NCBI GenBank assembly: GCA_035570275.1
Contig: DATMNI010000179.1
Location: 28,648 to 92,647, forward strand
Origin: DATMNI01 sp035570275
GTDB taxonomy: Bacteria > Acidobacteriota > Terriglobia > Bryobacterales > Bryobacteraceae
DNA: 64,000 bases
Direction: 5' to 3'
Position numbers and translations under genes: made by a program. Of this stretch, positions 27,999 to 36,900 are shown piece after piece. The notes beneath the pieces are model-generated. The model did not search any database and had not been told where the DNA came from. It was given only the letters and a program-made list of their open reading frames with translations. The stretch's first letter is position 1. The number at the start of each line of letters is the position of its first letter.

Positions 27999-29116
27999 TG
28001 GCGCGGCGTCGGCGGGGTCACGGCCTTACCGGAACGCTCTGCCCGCGAGACGCTGATCCAATCGCCCACCACACGGTTGTCTTCCTGGCACCCGTACTCG
28101 AGCAACTTGTAGTCAGGATCGACCTTCAGTGGGAAGCGCGCTGTCCACGAGTGGGTGAGCACCACAGGGTCTTCGGTCTTGATCTCGTAAATCAGAAATT
28201 GATCGTTGATGCGCGTGAACTTCTCGGTCAGTTTCAATTGCTCGCTCGTCGGAAAGCGGTTGCCGGGAGGCGAGGCGATCACGGCTGTATTGGTCTGCGA
28301 CGAACCGGCTCGGAAGTTTGTGGTTTCAACTACCAGCGTATTCCGTTCCCAGTGTCCACGCGAGATGCCCATCCACTGTTTAATGTTAGGAGAAATGGGC
28401 GCGTTGTCATTTACGGGTACAATCCGCGCATCGTGGATCATCTCCAAAAAGATCACGACCTGTCCCGGAGATTGAACGATCTGTACTCCGTTGTTATAAC
28501 GGAACGGAAACATCGACACCGGCAGTCCTCGCGTAATGCAGCGATCCCAAAGGTCAAAATCCAGGTGCGTATCGAAAACCAGCTTCTCGGCGGGAAGAGC
28601 CCAAGTGCTCTTCATCAGTGACGCCAGCCGCTTGCCTTCCGGCGTCATCTCGGGAAGCTTGCCGTCCGGCGGGTCGAAGATCAGTGAGGTCTGGCGCAGC
28701 GGAGTCATGGGATCCACAATGCCAGCGAGAAAGGCGCGTCCCGCCTCGCCCTGCTGTGCGGCCGCGGCGAACCGATCGGGCGCTTTGGCCGCATTCGCCT
28801 GCAGGGCTTTGAATTCCTCCTCGGTCAAAAACTCCTTGTGCGGATCGCAGGCCGCAACACGTTCCGGATCCGCACCAGGAAAGCGCTGGCGCGCATAGCA
28901 CCGCTGCAACGGCGTGACTCCGGCAAAGTTCAGCGGCCAGATTCCCTGCAAATCCGGTTCGCCCCAAGGCGTTTTCGGATGCACCCACCCGGCCGGGGTA
29001 CTGATGAAGAAGTTGGCCTCGCTCGGCGGTATGGCCGGTCGCGCCTGCCCCTCTGCGAGTGAACTGAACACGGCAACCGAAAGAACGCAGGTTACTGCGC
29101 GATTCCTGGCGTGCAT
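27995..29116 (-). CDS. Exported protein of an unnamed acidobacterial family, coupled to the esterase
   Basis: 373 residues, function unknown. The ATG at 29116 is chosen because GGAGGAG (complement of 29124-29130) lies seven bases upstream and a signal peptide follows ('RAVTCVLSVAVFSSLAEGQA'). It carries the same landmarks as its two neighbours: 'WGEPDLQGIWPLNF', 'PFRYNNGVQIVQSPGQVVIF', 'GHWERNTLVVETTNF', 'LKLTEKFTRINDQFLIYEIK'. It has a longer helical middle section than they do. It overlaps the esterase start by four bases, the strongest evidence here that this family and the esterases work together. Confidence 0.8.
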   Translation of the reverse strand: MHARNRAVTCVLSVAVFSSLAEGQARPAIPPSEANFFISTPAGWVHPKTPWGEPDLQGIWPLNFAGVTPLQRCYARQRFPGADPERVAACDPHKEFLTEEEFKALQANAAKAPDRFAAAAQQGEAGRAFLAGIVDPMTPLRQTSLIFDPPDGKLPEMTPEGKRLASLMKSTWALPAEKLVFDTHLDFDLWDRCITRGLPVSMFPFRYNNGVQIVQSPGQVVIFLEMIHDARIVPVNDNAPISPNIKQWMGISRGHWERNTLVVETTNFRAGSSQTNTAVIASPPGNRFPTSEQLKLTEKFTRINDQFLIYEIKTEDPVVLTHSWTARFPLKVDPDYKLLEYGCQEDNRVVGDWISVSRAERSGKAVTPPTPRQ

Positions 29117-29208
29117 GGAATGACTCCTCCCTTTTTTCAGCATTTCGGCGCACAAGCGGTGTCCACCGTCGTGCTGCGCCGCGCTGTGCGGTTGAAAACA
29201 TTACTTCG

Positions 29209-29625
29209 TTATTTCTTCGTATCTGGGGGGCCTTCACCAGGGCCGGAGGAACCAAGGAATAGCTTCTTTCCGTCCGGGAATGTGACGTCCCTCCCATTTG
29301 CCCGGTTGGACCCGTCTTTGGCCTGATAGCCTTCGAAGATGACCTCGGTTCCCTTGGGAAGCGAATTTTTGGTAAAACCGCGGCGAACCAGCGCATTGGG
29401 CGAGCCGCCTTCGACCATCCACTGCGATATGGTCCCATCCGCGTTCCTCACATCGACGTAAATCCAGGAATGCGGATTGACAAAGTCAACCTTGACGACT
29501 ATACCTCGTAGCTTTACCGGCCTGTTGACATCGAATTCTGCCGTGAAGGCATGGTGTGCCGGCAGTGGGAGTGCCGAGATCAGCACTCCGATTGCGGCGG
29601 CCATGAAACCAGGTTTTCTTGCCAT
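29209..29625 (-). CDS. DUF6152 family exported protein
   Basis: 137 residues. The ATG at 29625 is supported by AGGAGGGG immediately upstream and by the signal peptide 'GFMAAAIGVLISALPLPAHH'. After it comes the family hallmark 'HHAFTAEFDVNRPVKLRG', then 'VVKVDFVNPHSWIYVDV' and 'QWMVEGGSPNALVRRGF', all typical of DUF6152, a small beta-rich (OB-like) periplasmic family of unknown function. It lies between two genes of the unnamed 'GxWEGDT' family, with gaps of 92 and 76 bases; the two families are often seen together in acidobacterial genomes. Confidence 0.85.
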   Translation of the reverse strand: MARKPGFMAAAIGVLISALPLPAHHAFTAEFDVNRPVKLRGIVVKVDFVNPHSWIYVDVRNADGTISQWMVEGGSPNALVRRGFTKNSLPKGTEVIFEGYQAKDGSNRANGRDVTFPDGKKLFLGSSGPGEGPPDTKK

Positions 29626-29701
29626 TACCCCTCCTGTACAGTGCGCAATTGCGACGATTACATGCAAACCCAAGCCCAGAAGTGCTTCGCTAGTTGTTCG
29701 C

Positions 29702-30520
29702 TTACCGGTCCGGTTTCTTGTCGACATCGCCGTACACGAGTTCCTCCGCAAACTCGACGCACTTGAATTCGAGCAGGCGCGCATTCTTTTCCCGATGCCG
29801 GTACAAGGGGAACCCGATCTTCCATGGCCTGGTGAATACGGCGGGATCTTCGATGGTGGCCTCGTAATTCAGCGTATTCGTGTCCAATAAGGAGTAGCGT
29901 TCTACAACGTGCAGGGTGTCCGTCGCGAAGTTTCCAGCGCGGTCGAGCCAGGGCCTCCCATTAAATCCGGTCACATCGACAACAAAGGTGTCGCCTTCCC
30001 ATTTGCCGTTGGAAGTGCCCATCCATGTGTCTAATTCCGCCTCGTGATGCTTGGACACAAATATTACGCGCGCGGCCGAATCGTATGCGTAACTGATGAG
30101 AACGTCGTTCGGCGACTGGACGATCTGGAATGGATAGGGCATGTACGTGGCACGAGGGACGCCGGGCATGTAGCACTTGACCTCCGGGTCAAGCTTGAGC
30201 CGGTTGGCGAAGTTTTCCTTCTTTCTAGCCAGTGCATCGGGCTTGTAGGGAATCGAACCCCCTTCGGTGACACCACTACCAGCCGGAATGGCTCCGATCG
30301 CGCCTAACTGGACCACGGGTCCGGATTGGGCCGAATGATCCTCGATGTCCCAATAGGCCGTGGTCATCGCCTGCCATAAACCATTAAGGTTCGGTTTTCC
30401 ATCTGGCATCCGCGGAATGCCCGAAGCCCTGCCTTGTCTGGCGGTGTTTTGCGCCAAGGCCGGGAGAGCCAGTATCAACGGAAGCATTGCGGTCAGAAAT
30501 CTGATATGCCTGAGCACCAC
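29702..30520 (-). CDS. Exported protein of an unnamed acidobacterial family (third copy)
   Basis: 272 residues from a GTG start, with a signal peptide ('MLPLILALPALAQ'). Closely related in phrase order to the product at 25544-26338: 'RMPDGKPNLNGLWQAM', 'YPFQIVQSPNDVLISYAYD', 'GKWEGDTFVVDVTGFNGRPW', 'TLHVVERYSLLDTNTLNYEA'. Function unknown. It is the first gene of the minus-strand block. A GTG follows directly as second codon, so the exact start is uncertain by one codon. Confidence 0.75.
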   Translation of the reverse strand: MVLRHIRFLTAMLPLILALPALAQNTARQGRASGIPRMPDGKPNLNGLWQAMTTAYWDIEDHSAQSGPVVQLGAIGAIPAGSGVTEGGSIPYKPDALARKKENFANRLKLDPEVKCYMPGVPRATYMPYPFQIVQSPNDVLISYAYDSAARVIFVSKHHEAELDTWMGTSNGKWEGDTFVVDVTGFNGRPWLDRAGNFATDTLHVVERYSLLDTNTLNYEATIEDPAVFTRPWKIGFPLYRHREKNARLLEFKCVEFAEELVYGDVDKKPDR

Positions 30521-30550
30521 AAGACTCTATCAAATCTGTCGGCGTTTGGG

Positions 30551-30996
30551 GAGGGGCGGTCTCACGTGTTCGCTGGAGTTTCTGCCTTGGTGGCGTCGCG
30601 GTTGGCCTCGCGATTCGGCTTGGTTAAGACAATGGTGTATACCCATCTCCCTTCCAACATTCTGCTGACCCTGGTACCCCTGATGCCGAACCTTCCCTGG
30701 CGGTCCTCGTACTTCTGCTGCGCTTCAGTATCGGTCAGATGGATGTACCGACCAGGCGGTCGTTCACCATGGCCATCGTTCGCGCGGAAGAGCGATCTGC
30801 CGCCGCGGGCATAACGGGAGTGGCCCGAACCACAGGCGCCGCCCTAGCTCCGGTGTTTGCCGGACTTCTGTTTGCCAGGCCCTGGCTGATCAACTTGCCA
30901 TTTTTCATCGCCGGGGCGCTGCAGATCACCTACGACCTGCTGCATTACAGAGCCTTCGTGCGCCTCCAACCGCCGGAAGAAGGAGTAGGTTTTTAG
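30551..30996 (+). pseudogene. MFS transporter relic (C-terminal part)
   Basis: Two frames joined near base 30690 give a continuous transporter C-terminus: 'SALVASRLASRFGLVKTMVY', then 'LAVLVLLLRFSIGQMDVPTR', then 'AAAGITGVARTTGAALAPVF' and 'PFFIAGALQITYDLLHY'. The 'QMDVPTRRSFTMAIV' and 'GxxRTxGAALxP' phrases are usual in drug/sugar-type MFS proteins. A one-base frameshift splits it, and the N-terminal half of the transporter is missing. Confidence 0.7.
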
Positions 30997-30999
30997 AGT

Positions 31000-31528
31000 C
31001 GCCGGACCATCCCTCATTTCTGCCTTTGGAAGACGCGGATCTCGGCTGGCTCTCTTCCGCGCTTGGGCACTCCGAGGCAGAACAGGTTCAACGCAACGGA
31101 GATTGCGGAGGTTCGTGCTCCGGCGGCGGTGGGAATCCGTCGTAGGGATCGATAGTGGTCCGCATCGCGCTGCTCGATTACATCGATCGAGCAGCGCCCG
31201 ACGAAACACGACGCGCTTCCGTGCAGGGTCGTAAAACATATTCGCACATCGCCTCTCCGGCAGTTCGGCAGTGACGGCCAGAGTCAAGCGCCACCAGAGT
31301 CAGAGGCACGTGCCTCGGCAGGCACTCAGAGTTCGACGCTCATACCTGTGTTCTGTCGTGCTGCTGGCCGACGCTCTGACTCCCGCGCGTCGCACTTATT
31401 AGGCGAGACGCAGATCGTTAACCTGACTCTTCCTCCGCTTGGTAAAGAAGTGTGTCGGTCAGGCGGCGCATCTACGCCAGATAGAACAGTCTGGTGGTAC
31501 GTTAACTAACTCTTTATAAAGTTTTTAT
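31000..31528. other. Intergenic region without recognisable gene
   Basis: About 530 bases between the MFS relic and the promoter of the thaumatin operon. Short frames on both strands look like chance. A short inverted repeat (GCACGTGCC) is near 31300. The last 100 bases become AT-rich, unlike the surroundings. Confidence 0.5.
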
Positions 31529-31557
31529 TTGACGGAGCCTCTTTACTAAAGTACTAT
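31529..31557 (+). promoter_or_regulatory. Probable sigma-70-type promoter of the thaumatin/malectin operon
   Basis: TTGACG at 31529-31534, a 17-base spacer, and TACTAT at 31552-31557, in an AT-rich patch 40 bases before the start codon. This is the best promoter match seen in the window. A strong ribosome site, AAAGGAGA at 31582-31589, follows. Confidence 0.55.
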
Positions 31558-31597
31558 AACGAGGCGGTTACTTATATGTCTAAAGGAGACACTCGAT

Positions 31598-33964
31598 ATG
31601 GCCTTATTATATAAGGTATTAACCCGAAGAGTACCTTGCATCCTATCCTTGGCGGCTTGCATCTTCATCGGAACTGCCTTCGGGCAAAACCGTCAGTTCA
31701 TTCTCAAGAACAACTGCACAGAAACCGTTTGGGTGGCTGGGGCTGGTAAACCTATACCCGTTTTCAACGGCTCCGCCGGCGGATTTGACCTCCTGCCAGG
31801 CGCAACTGTCAGTACTTCGGTCCCTGTACCTTGGGTCGGCGGACGCTTCTGGGGCCGGCGAGCATGTGTATTCGATAGTACCGGACATGGATCGTGCGCG
31901 ACCGGGGACTGCGGTGGGCTGCTCCAGTGCCAACATGCCGGGGCGGGAACTACGAGTTTGGCCGAATTTACTCTGACGGGTTCGTCCACGGGCAGCGACA
32001 ACTACGACATCAGCCTGGTGGACGCCTTCGATTTTCCGCTTTCCGTGCAGCTCAATGACCCGCAGCCATCACACGGAATCAATGCAGCCTGCCAGGTTGA
32101 TCTGCGTACCTCCTGCCCGGCGGCGCAACAGATCCTCGATAAATCGGGTAATGTGGTCGGATGCAACAGCCTCTGCGGCAAATACGGAACTCCGAACTAC
32201 TGCTGCGCCGGCCCCTATGCTTCTCCACAAGCATGCAATAACGTGCATTGGGATACGAATTACCGCGGATCGGTTCTCAAACAATCCTGTCCTTCAGTTT
32301 ATGGCTACGCGTTCGACGATGCCTCCAGCGACTTCAATATCACGCCGCCGCCCGCACAAGGCTATACGATCACATTCTGCCCGGCCAATACTGTACCGAA
32401 CGCCGATCCTCAGGCCGTCCCGGCGTTTACCATCACCTCGCAGGAGCAGACTCAAACGGTGCCCCCGGGAAGCTCTGTCGCATATCATCTCAACGTAACT
32501 GCCAGCGCAGGATTTTCGGGAACTGTGAATCTATCCGCGGCTCATCTTCCGGGGACTTGCACATGGACTACCACCGGCAAGGTATCCTGCAGCGGGTCCG
32601 GGTCGTCGGCTTCGTTCGACCATTCGCAGGTTGTTCTAACTCCGGACGCAACGGTCCCGGTAACGCTCACAGTCAAAACCAGCAACAACCCTGGGCCCAT
32701 GCTGGGCGCCGGAAACATTGAAGTAATCGGCCAAAGCGGTGCGTTGGAAAATGTATGGGAGGGTTCGCTCACCGTCGCCGACGCCGCAGCTCCGGACTAT
32801 GGGCTCGATGTGAGCCCGGCGTCTCCGCAAACCATCTCACCGGGCGCGACGGCCGTGTATCAAGTTACCATCACTCCGCTCAGTGGCTTCAGCGGCGCAG
32901 TCTCCCTGGCTGCCTACGGGCTGCCTGCTGGAACCGGAAGCTTTGGGCCGCAGCAACTTACATTCACCGGTTCAGGCGGAGCCCAGACGAGCACGTTTAC
33001 GCTGGCGACGGCTGCATCCGCATCCAAGCGGGTGTACTATCCCCTCATTACCTCATTCAGCGCTAACCGGCTGCACGATTTCCAAACTTCACTGAATCTA
33101 TCCTCCACGGTCAACAATCCGGATTTTATTCCCTCCGCAACTCCCACATCGTCCACGGTTATTGCTGGAAATGCCGCCCGGTTCACGATTCAGGTAACCC
33201 CTGAGAACGGCTTTACCGGCGCTGTTAATCTGCAGACTACGAACCTTCCGGCAGGTATTGCTTCTTCATTTTCTCCCGCGTCGATCACGGCGCCGGCAAC
33301 TTCGATCATGACGCTCTCCACCGCGTCATCCGTGGCGCCGGCAACCTACACCATTCCGGTAACCGCTACATCCGGCGGGTTGAGCCATACATTCAACATA
33401 TCTCTGGATGTACAATCCGCAGGAGCGCAGCTCACCGATCTCGATATCGGCAATCCGTCGACGCCGGGTAGCCTCGCCGTCAGCAACGGCACTTATACCG
33501 TAAGCGGCAGCGGCGCCGATATCTGGGCCGCTTCCGATCAATTCAACTACGCCTACCAGACGGCTGGCGGGGATTTGACCATTAGTGCCCGCCTGGTCTC
33601 CGAGACCAATACAGACGTATGGGCCAAGGCCGGTGTCATGGTCCGCGCCACCACCGCGGCTAATTCGGCCTTTGCAGGCGTATTTGCGACACCAGGCAAC
33701 GGTGTGGCCATGATTGTCCGCACGGCGGCGGGCGTTGCCGCAGTGGATCTCGGCAAGAAACCGGGACTCACTCCGGTATGGGTGAAGCTACAAAGGTCCG
33801 CCAGCACGTTTACGGGCTATATGTCGACCGACGGGGTTTCCTGGACCCTCATCGCCACGCGGGATATCGGTATGACCGCAGGCGTCACGGCCGGGCTTGC
33901 CGTGACCTCGAAACGGGAATTCAGTCTCAATACCTCGGTATTTGACCACGTGTCGATTCAATAA
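31598..33964 (+). CDS. Exported thaumatin-like protein with Ig-like repeats and a DUF1349-like C-terminal domain
   Basis: 788 residues, secreted (signal 'RRVPCILSLAACIFIGTAFG'). Residues of about 31-270 are a thaumatin-family domain: 'FILKNNCTETVWVAG' opens it, 'GHGSCATGDCGGLLQC' matches the family signature exactly, and 'PNYCCAGPYASPQAC' and 'YGYAFDDASSDFNI' close it. Numerous cysteines suggest the usual disulphide network. Residues of about 280-600 are three Ig-like repeats ('YxxxVTPxxGFSGAVxL'). The last 180 residues ('GADIWAASDQFNYAYQTAGG', 'AKAGVMVRAT') are a concanavalin-like domain of the DUF1349 kind. Plant thaumatin-like proteins bind or hydrolyse beta-1,3-glucans and act against fungi; whether that holds here is unknown. 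First gene of a probable four-gene operon, with an 18-base gap to the next. Confidence 0.88.
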   Translation: MALLYKVLTRRVPCILSLAACIFIGTAFGQNRQFILKNNCTETVWVAGAGKPIPVFNGSAGGFDLLPGATVSTSVPVPWVGGRFWGRRACVFDSTGHGSCATGDCGGLLQCQHAGAGTTSLAEFTLTGSSTGSDNYDISLVDAFDFPLSVQLNDPQPSHGINAACQVDLRTSCPAAQQILDKSGNVVGCNSLCGKYGTPNYCCAGPYASPQACNNVHWDTNYRGSVLKQSCPSVYGYAFDDASSDFNITPPPAQGYTITFCPANTVPNADPQAVPAFTITSQEQTQTVPPGSSVAYHLNVTASAGFSGTVNLSAAHLPGTCTWTTTGKVSCSGSGSSASFDHSQVVLTPDATVPVTLTVKTSNNPGPMLGAGNIEVIGQSGALENVWEGSLTVADAAAPDYGLDVSPASPQTISPGATAVYQVTITPLSGFSGAVSLAAYGLPAGTGSFGPQQLTFTGSGGAQTSTFTLATAASASKRVYYPLITSFSANRLHDFQTSLNLSSTVNNPDFIPSATPTSSTVIAGNAARFTIQVTPENGFTGAVNLQTTNLPAGIASSFSPASITAPATSIMTLSTASSVAPATYTIPVTATSGGLSHTFNISLDVQSAGAQLTDLDIGNPSTPGSLAVSNGTYTVSGSGADIWAASDQFNYAYQTAGGDLTISARLVSETNTDVWAKAGVMVRATTAANSAFAGVFATPGNGVAMIVRTAAGVAAVDLGKKPGLTPVWVKLQRSASTFTGYMSTDGVSWTLIATRDIGMTAGVTAGLAVTSKREFSLNTSVFDHVSIQ

Positions 33965-33982
33965 CCCTCCACGGACAACACC

Positions 33983-36900
33983 TTGAGATACATATCGAAC
34001 CCTTACTCACTCTTACGTTTTTTCTTACTGTTTCAGACGGCACACATCACAATTGGACAGGTGAACATCACCACCTGGCAAGCCGATCTGCAACACACGG
34101 GAGCCAATCTTAGCGAGACCGTCCTTACTCCAGCGAACGTAGGGTCGCCGGGGAACTTTGGACTACTCTTTACCCAGGCTTTGGATGGTCAAACCTATGG
34201 GCAGCCTCTCTATGTGAGTTCGACAGCCCTGGGAATATTTGCCGACGGCTCCAGTCACAATGTCGTCTACGTTGCAACAGAGCATTGCAGTGTCTACGCC
34301 TTCGACGCGGACAGTAATTCCACCGCACAGAGCAGCGTCCCCCTCTGGCATGTTTCGCTGCTCCCCGCGGGCACAATACCCGTTCCGCAGAGTGATGTCG
34401 GATCGGGCGATATTCAGGGCGAGCTGGGCATCACAACCACTCCAGTCATCAACTTATCCAACGCCACCCTGTACGTCGTTTCCAAAGTGAAGACACAGGC
34501 CAACTCGACGTACCAACAATACCTTTATGCGTTGGACTTGAAAACGGGCGCGCCAAAATTTGGCAGCCCGGTCTTGATCGCCCCGACCTTTGCGGGAAGC
34601 GCGTCGGATGGAACCGGAGGCGTCATTCCGTTTAACGCCCTTCGCGAGCACCTTCGCGGCGCCATGGCCCTCTACAATGGCGTTGTTTACCTCACGTACG
34701 CTTCGCACAGCGACACCCAGCCCTTTCATGGGGAGCTCTTGGGCTACGATGCCAGTACGCTTGCGCTGGTCAAGACCTTCATCACTACGCCGAACGGCGC
34801 AGAGGGAGGATTCTGGGCCGCCGGGGCCGGACCTGCCGTCGATAGTCAAGGCAACATGTTTCTACCAGTGGCAAATGGCCCTTTCGATCAATCGCCCTCC
34901 AATTTCACAAAAGGCACTGACTGGGGTGAAAGTGTACTCAAGCTGCCGACCAATACCACCGGGCCGATTTCTGTTGCATTCTCGAATACGCTCAACTGGT
35001 TCACCCCGAACAATTGGGATTTTCTGAATCATGGCGATTTGGACCTGGGATCTTCCGGCCTCCTCCTTTTACCAGATCAGACGGGCGGCAATCATCCTCA
35101 CATCATGGTCGGCGGTGGCAAGGGGGCTGTGCTGTACGTACTTGACCGCGACAATCTCGGCGGGCTTGCCACGCCGGACAATGCTGTCCAGGAAATTCCG
35201 GAGGCGAATGGGCGCTGGCTTTTCGTAACCCCGGCCTACTTCAACGGCAATATCTACTATTCGGCATCCGGCGGCCCGTTGGAGCAGCGCGCGGTCGGGT
35301 TCGATGCCACTACCGCAAATTACCTCTCGACTGCGCCGATAACATCGACCAAGGTATACAACGGCAAGGGTTCCGGAGTCTTCATCTCGGCGAGCGGCAC
35401 TAACAACGGCATCGTCTGGATTCTCAACGGCAACGGCGTGGACGCCTACGACGCCCGAAATGTCTCAGGCAATCCGATTTATACGGGTCACTCGACGGTT
35501 CCGGCTGGCAACATCGGCACGCAGAACACAAAGTTCAGTTTGCCCATGGTGGCGAATGGCAAGGTGTACTTTACCGCTTTCAATACGGCGACAAACGCAG
35601 GCTACCTCTTTGTCTCGGGCCTGCTTGGCGCGCCAAGCGGATCCCCCGCCGCGCCCAGTAATCTCCAGGCCTCGGGAGCCACTGCCAACTCGACCCTCTT
35701 GACGTGGACAGACAACTCCAACAACGAATCGGGCTTTAACATCAGCCGTGCAACCTCGGCTGGCGGTCCTTTCAGTCAGGTTGGGTCCGTAGGCGCAAAT
35801 ATTACAAAATTCATTGACACTGGTTTGAGTCCGCAGACCACGTACTACTATCAAGTTGTTGCCGTCAATGCCAGTGGCAGCTCCAACGCGAGCAACGTGG
35901 CAGCCGCAACCACTTTCCCGGTCTTCACGCAGACCGGCTTGGTTGCTTATTGGAGCTTGGATGGTCTCGGGCCGAACAACTCGGTTGCCGATGTCACGAA
36001 CAACGGACACACCGGGACAGCAAATGGCGAAGCTGTGTTTACCCAGGGCGGCTTCATTAATGGCGCCTTTACCCTTCACGGCACGACGGTGGTTTCGAAT
36101 ATTTCCGTGCCAAGTTCGCCATCCATGCAGTTTGCCGCGAGTCAGAGTTTTACCCTCTCGGCTTGGACGAATCCCGCCAATGTCAACGGCACAGAGCAAC
36201 CAATCATCGCAAAATCCGCCACTCAGGGCAACCAATACGGCATTTATATTAACTCAGCCAACAACTGGGTCTTTCGCGGCGCCAGCGGCGACTTAGTCGG
36301 GCTGCCAGCCCCTCAGGGGGTGTGGACGCATGTGGCAGCCGTGCAGGATGGTGTTGCCGGCACGCGCAGTCTTTATGTGAATGGCGCCCTGGTGGCAACC
36401 GGTGTAGCACAGGCTGCCGACGGCGCCGGCGACCTGGTGATGGGACAAACCGCCGCTGGCGGTGGAAGCCTTGGGTACCAGGGCATCCTCGATGAGGTTC
36501 GTCTCTATGACAGTGCACTGCCGCCGGGTAGCATCACCGGCCTGCTCGGGCCGCCAGTCCTGGAGGCGGTGTCGAATCAAACTCACGGGACTGCGGGCAC
36601 GTTCGGGCTCGTCGTGTCCCCATCGGCGGCGCGGGTGATTGAGCCAAGAAAAGGGGCAGTTACTGGAACCTATAGCGTGGCGCTGCACTTTGCAGCCGCC
36701 GTGTCCTCCGGTATTACCGCCACCCTCTCGCAACAAAATGGCGCCTCCGCGGTCGGCAGCCTGAGTTCGGTGAGCCCGGATCCCTCGGGAACTACGGTTA
36801 CCGTGGGTCTAACCGGCGTGGCGAATCTCCAGCCTCTCAATCTTCATCTGGCTGGCATCGTGCCGGGCAATGGGACCGCCGACATTCCTCTCAACATTCT

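Noticed and set aside
30551..30996. Intact small membrane protein
   Set aside because: The two halves are in different frames and match only the C-terminal part of an MFS transporter.
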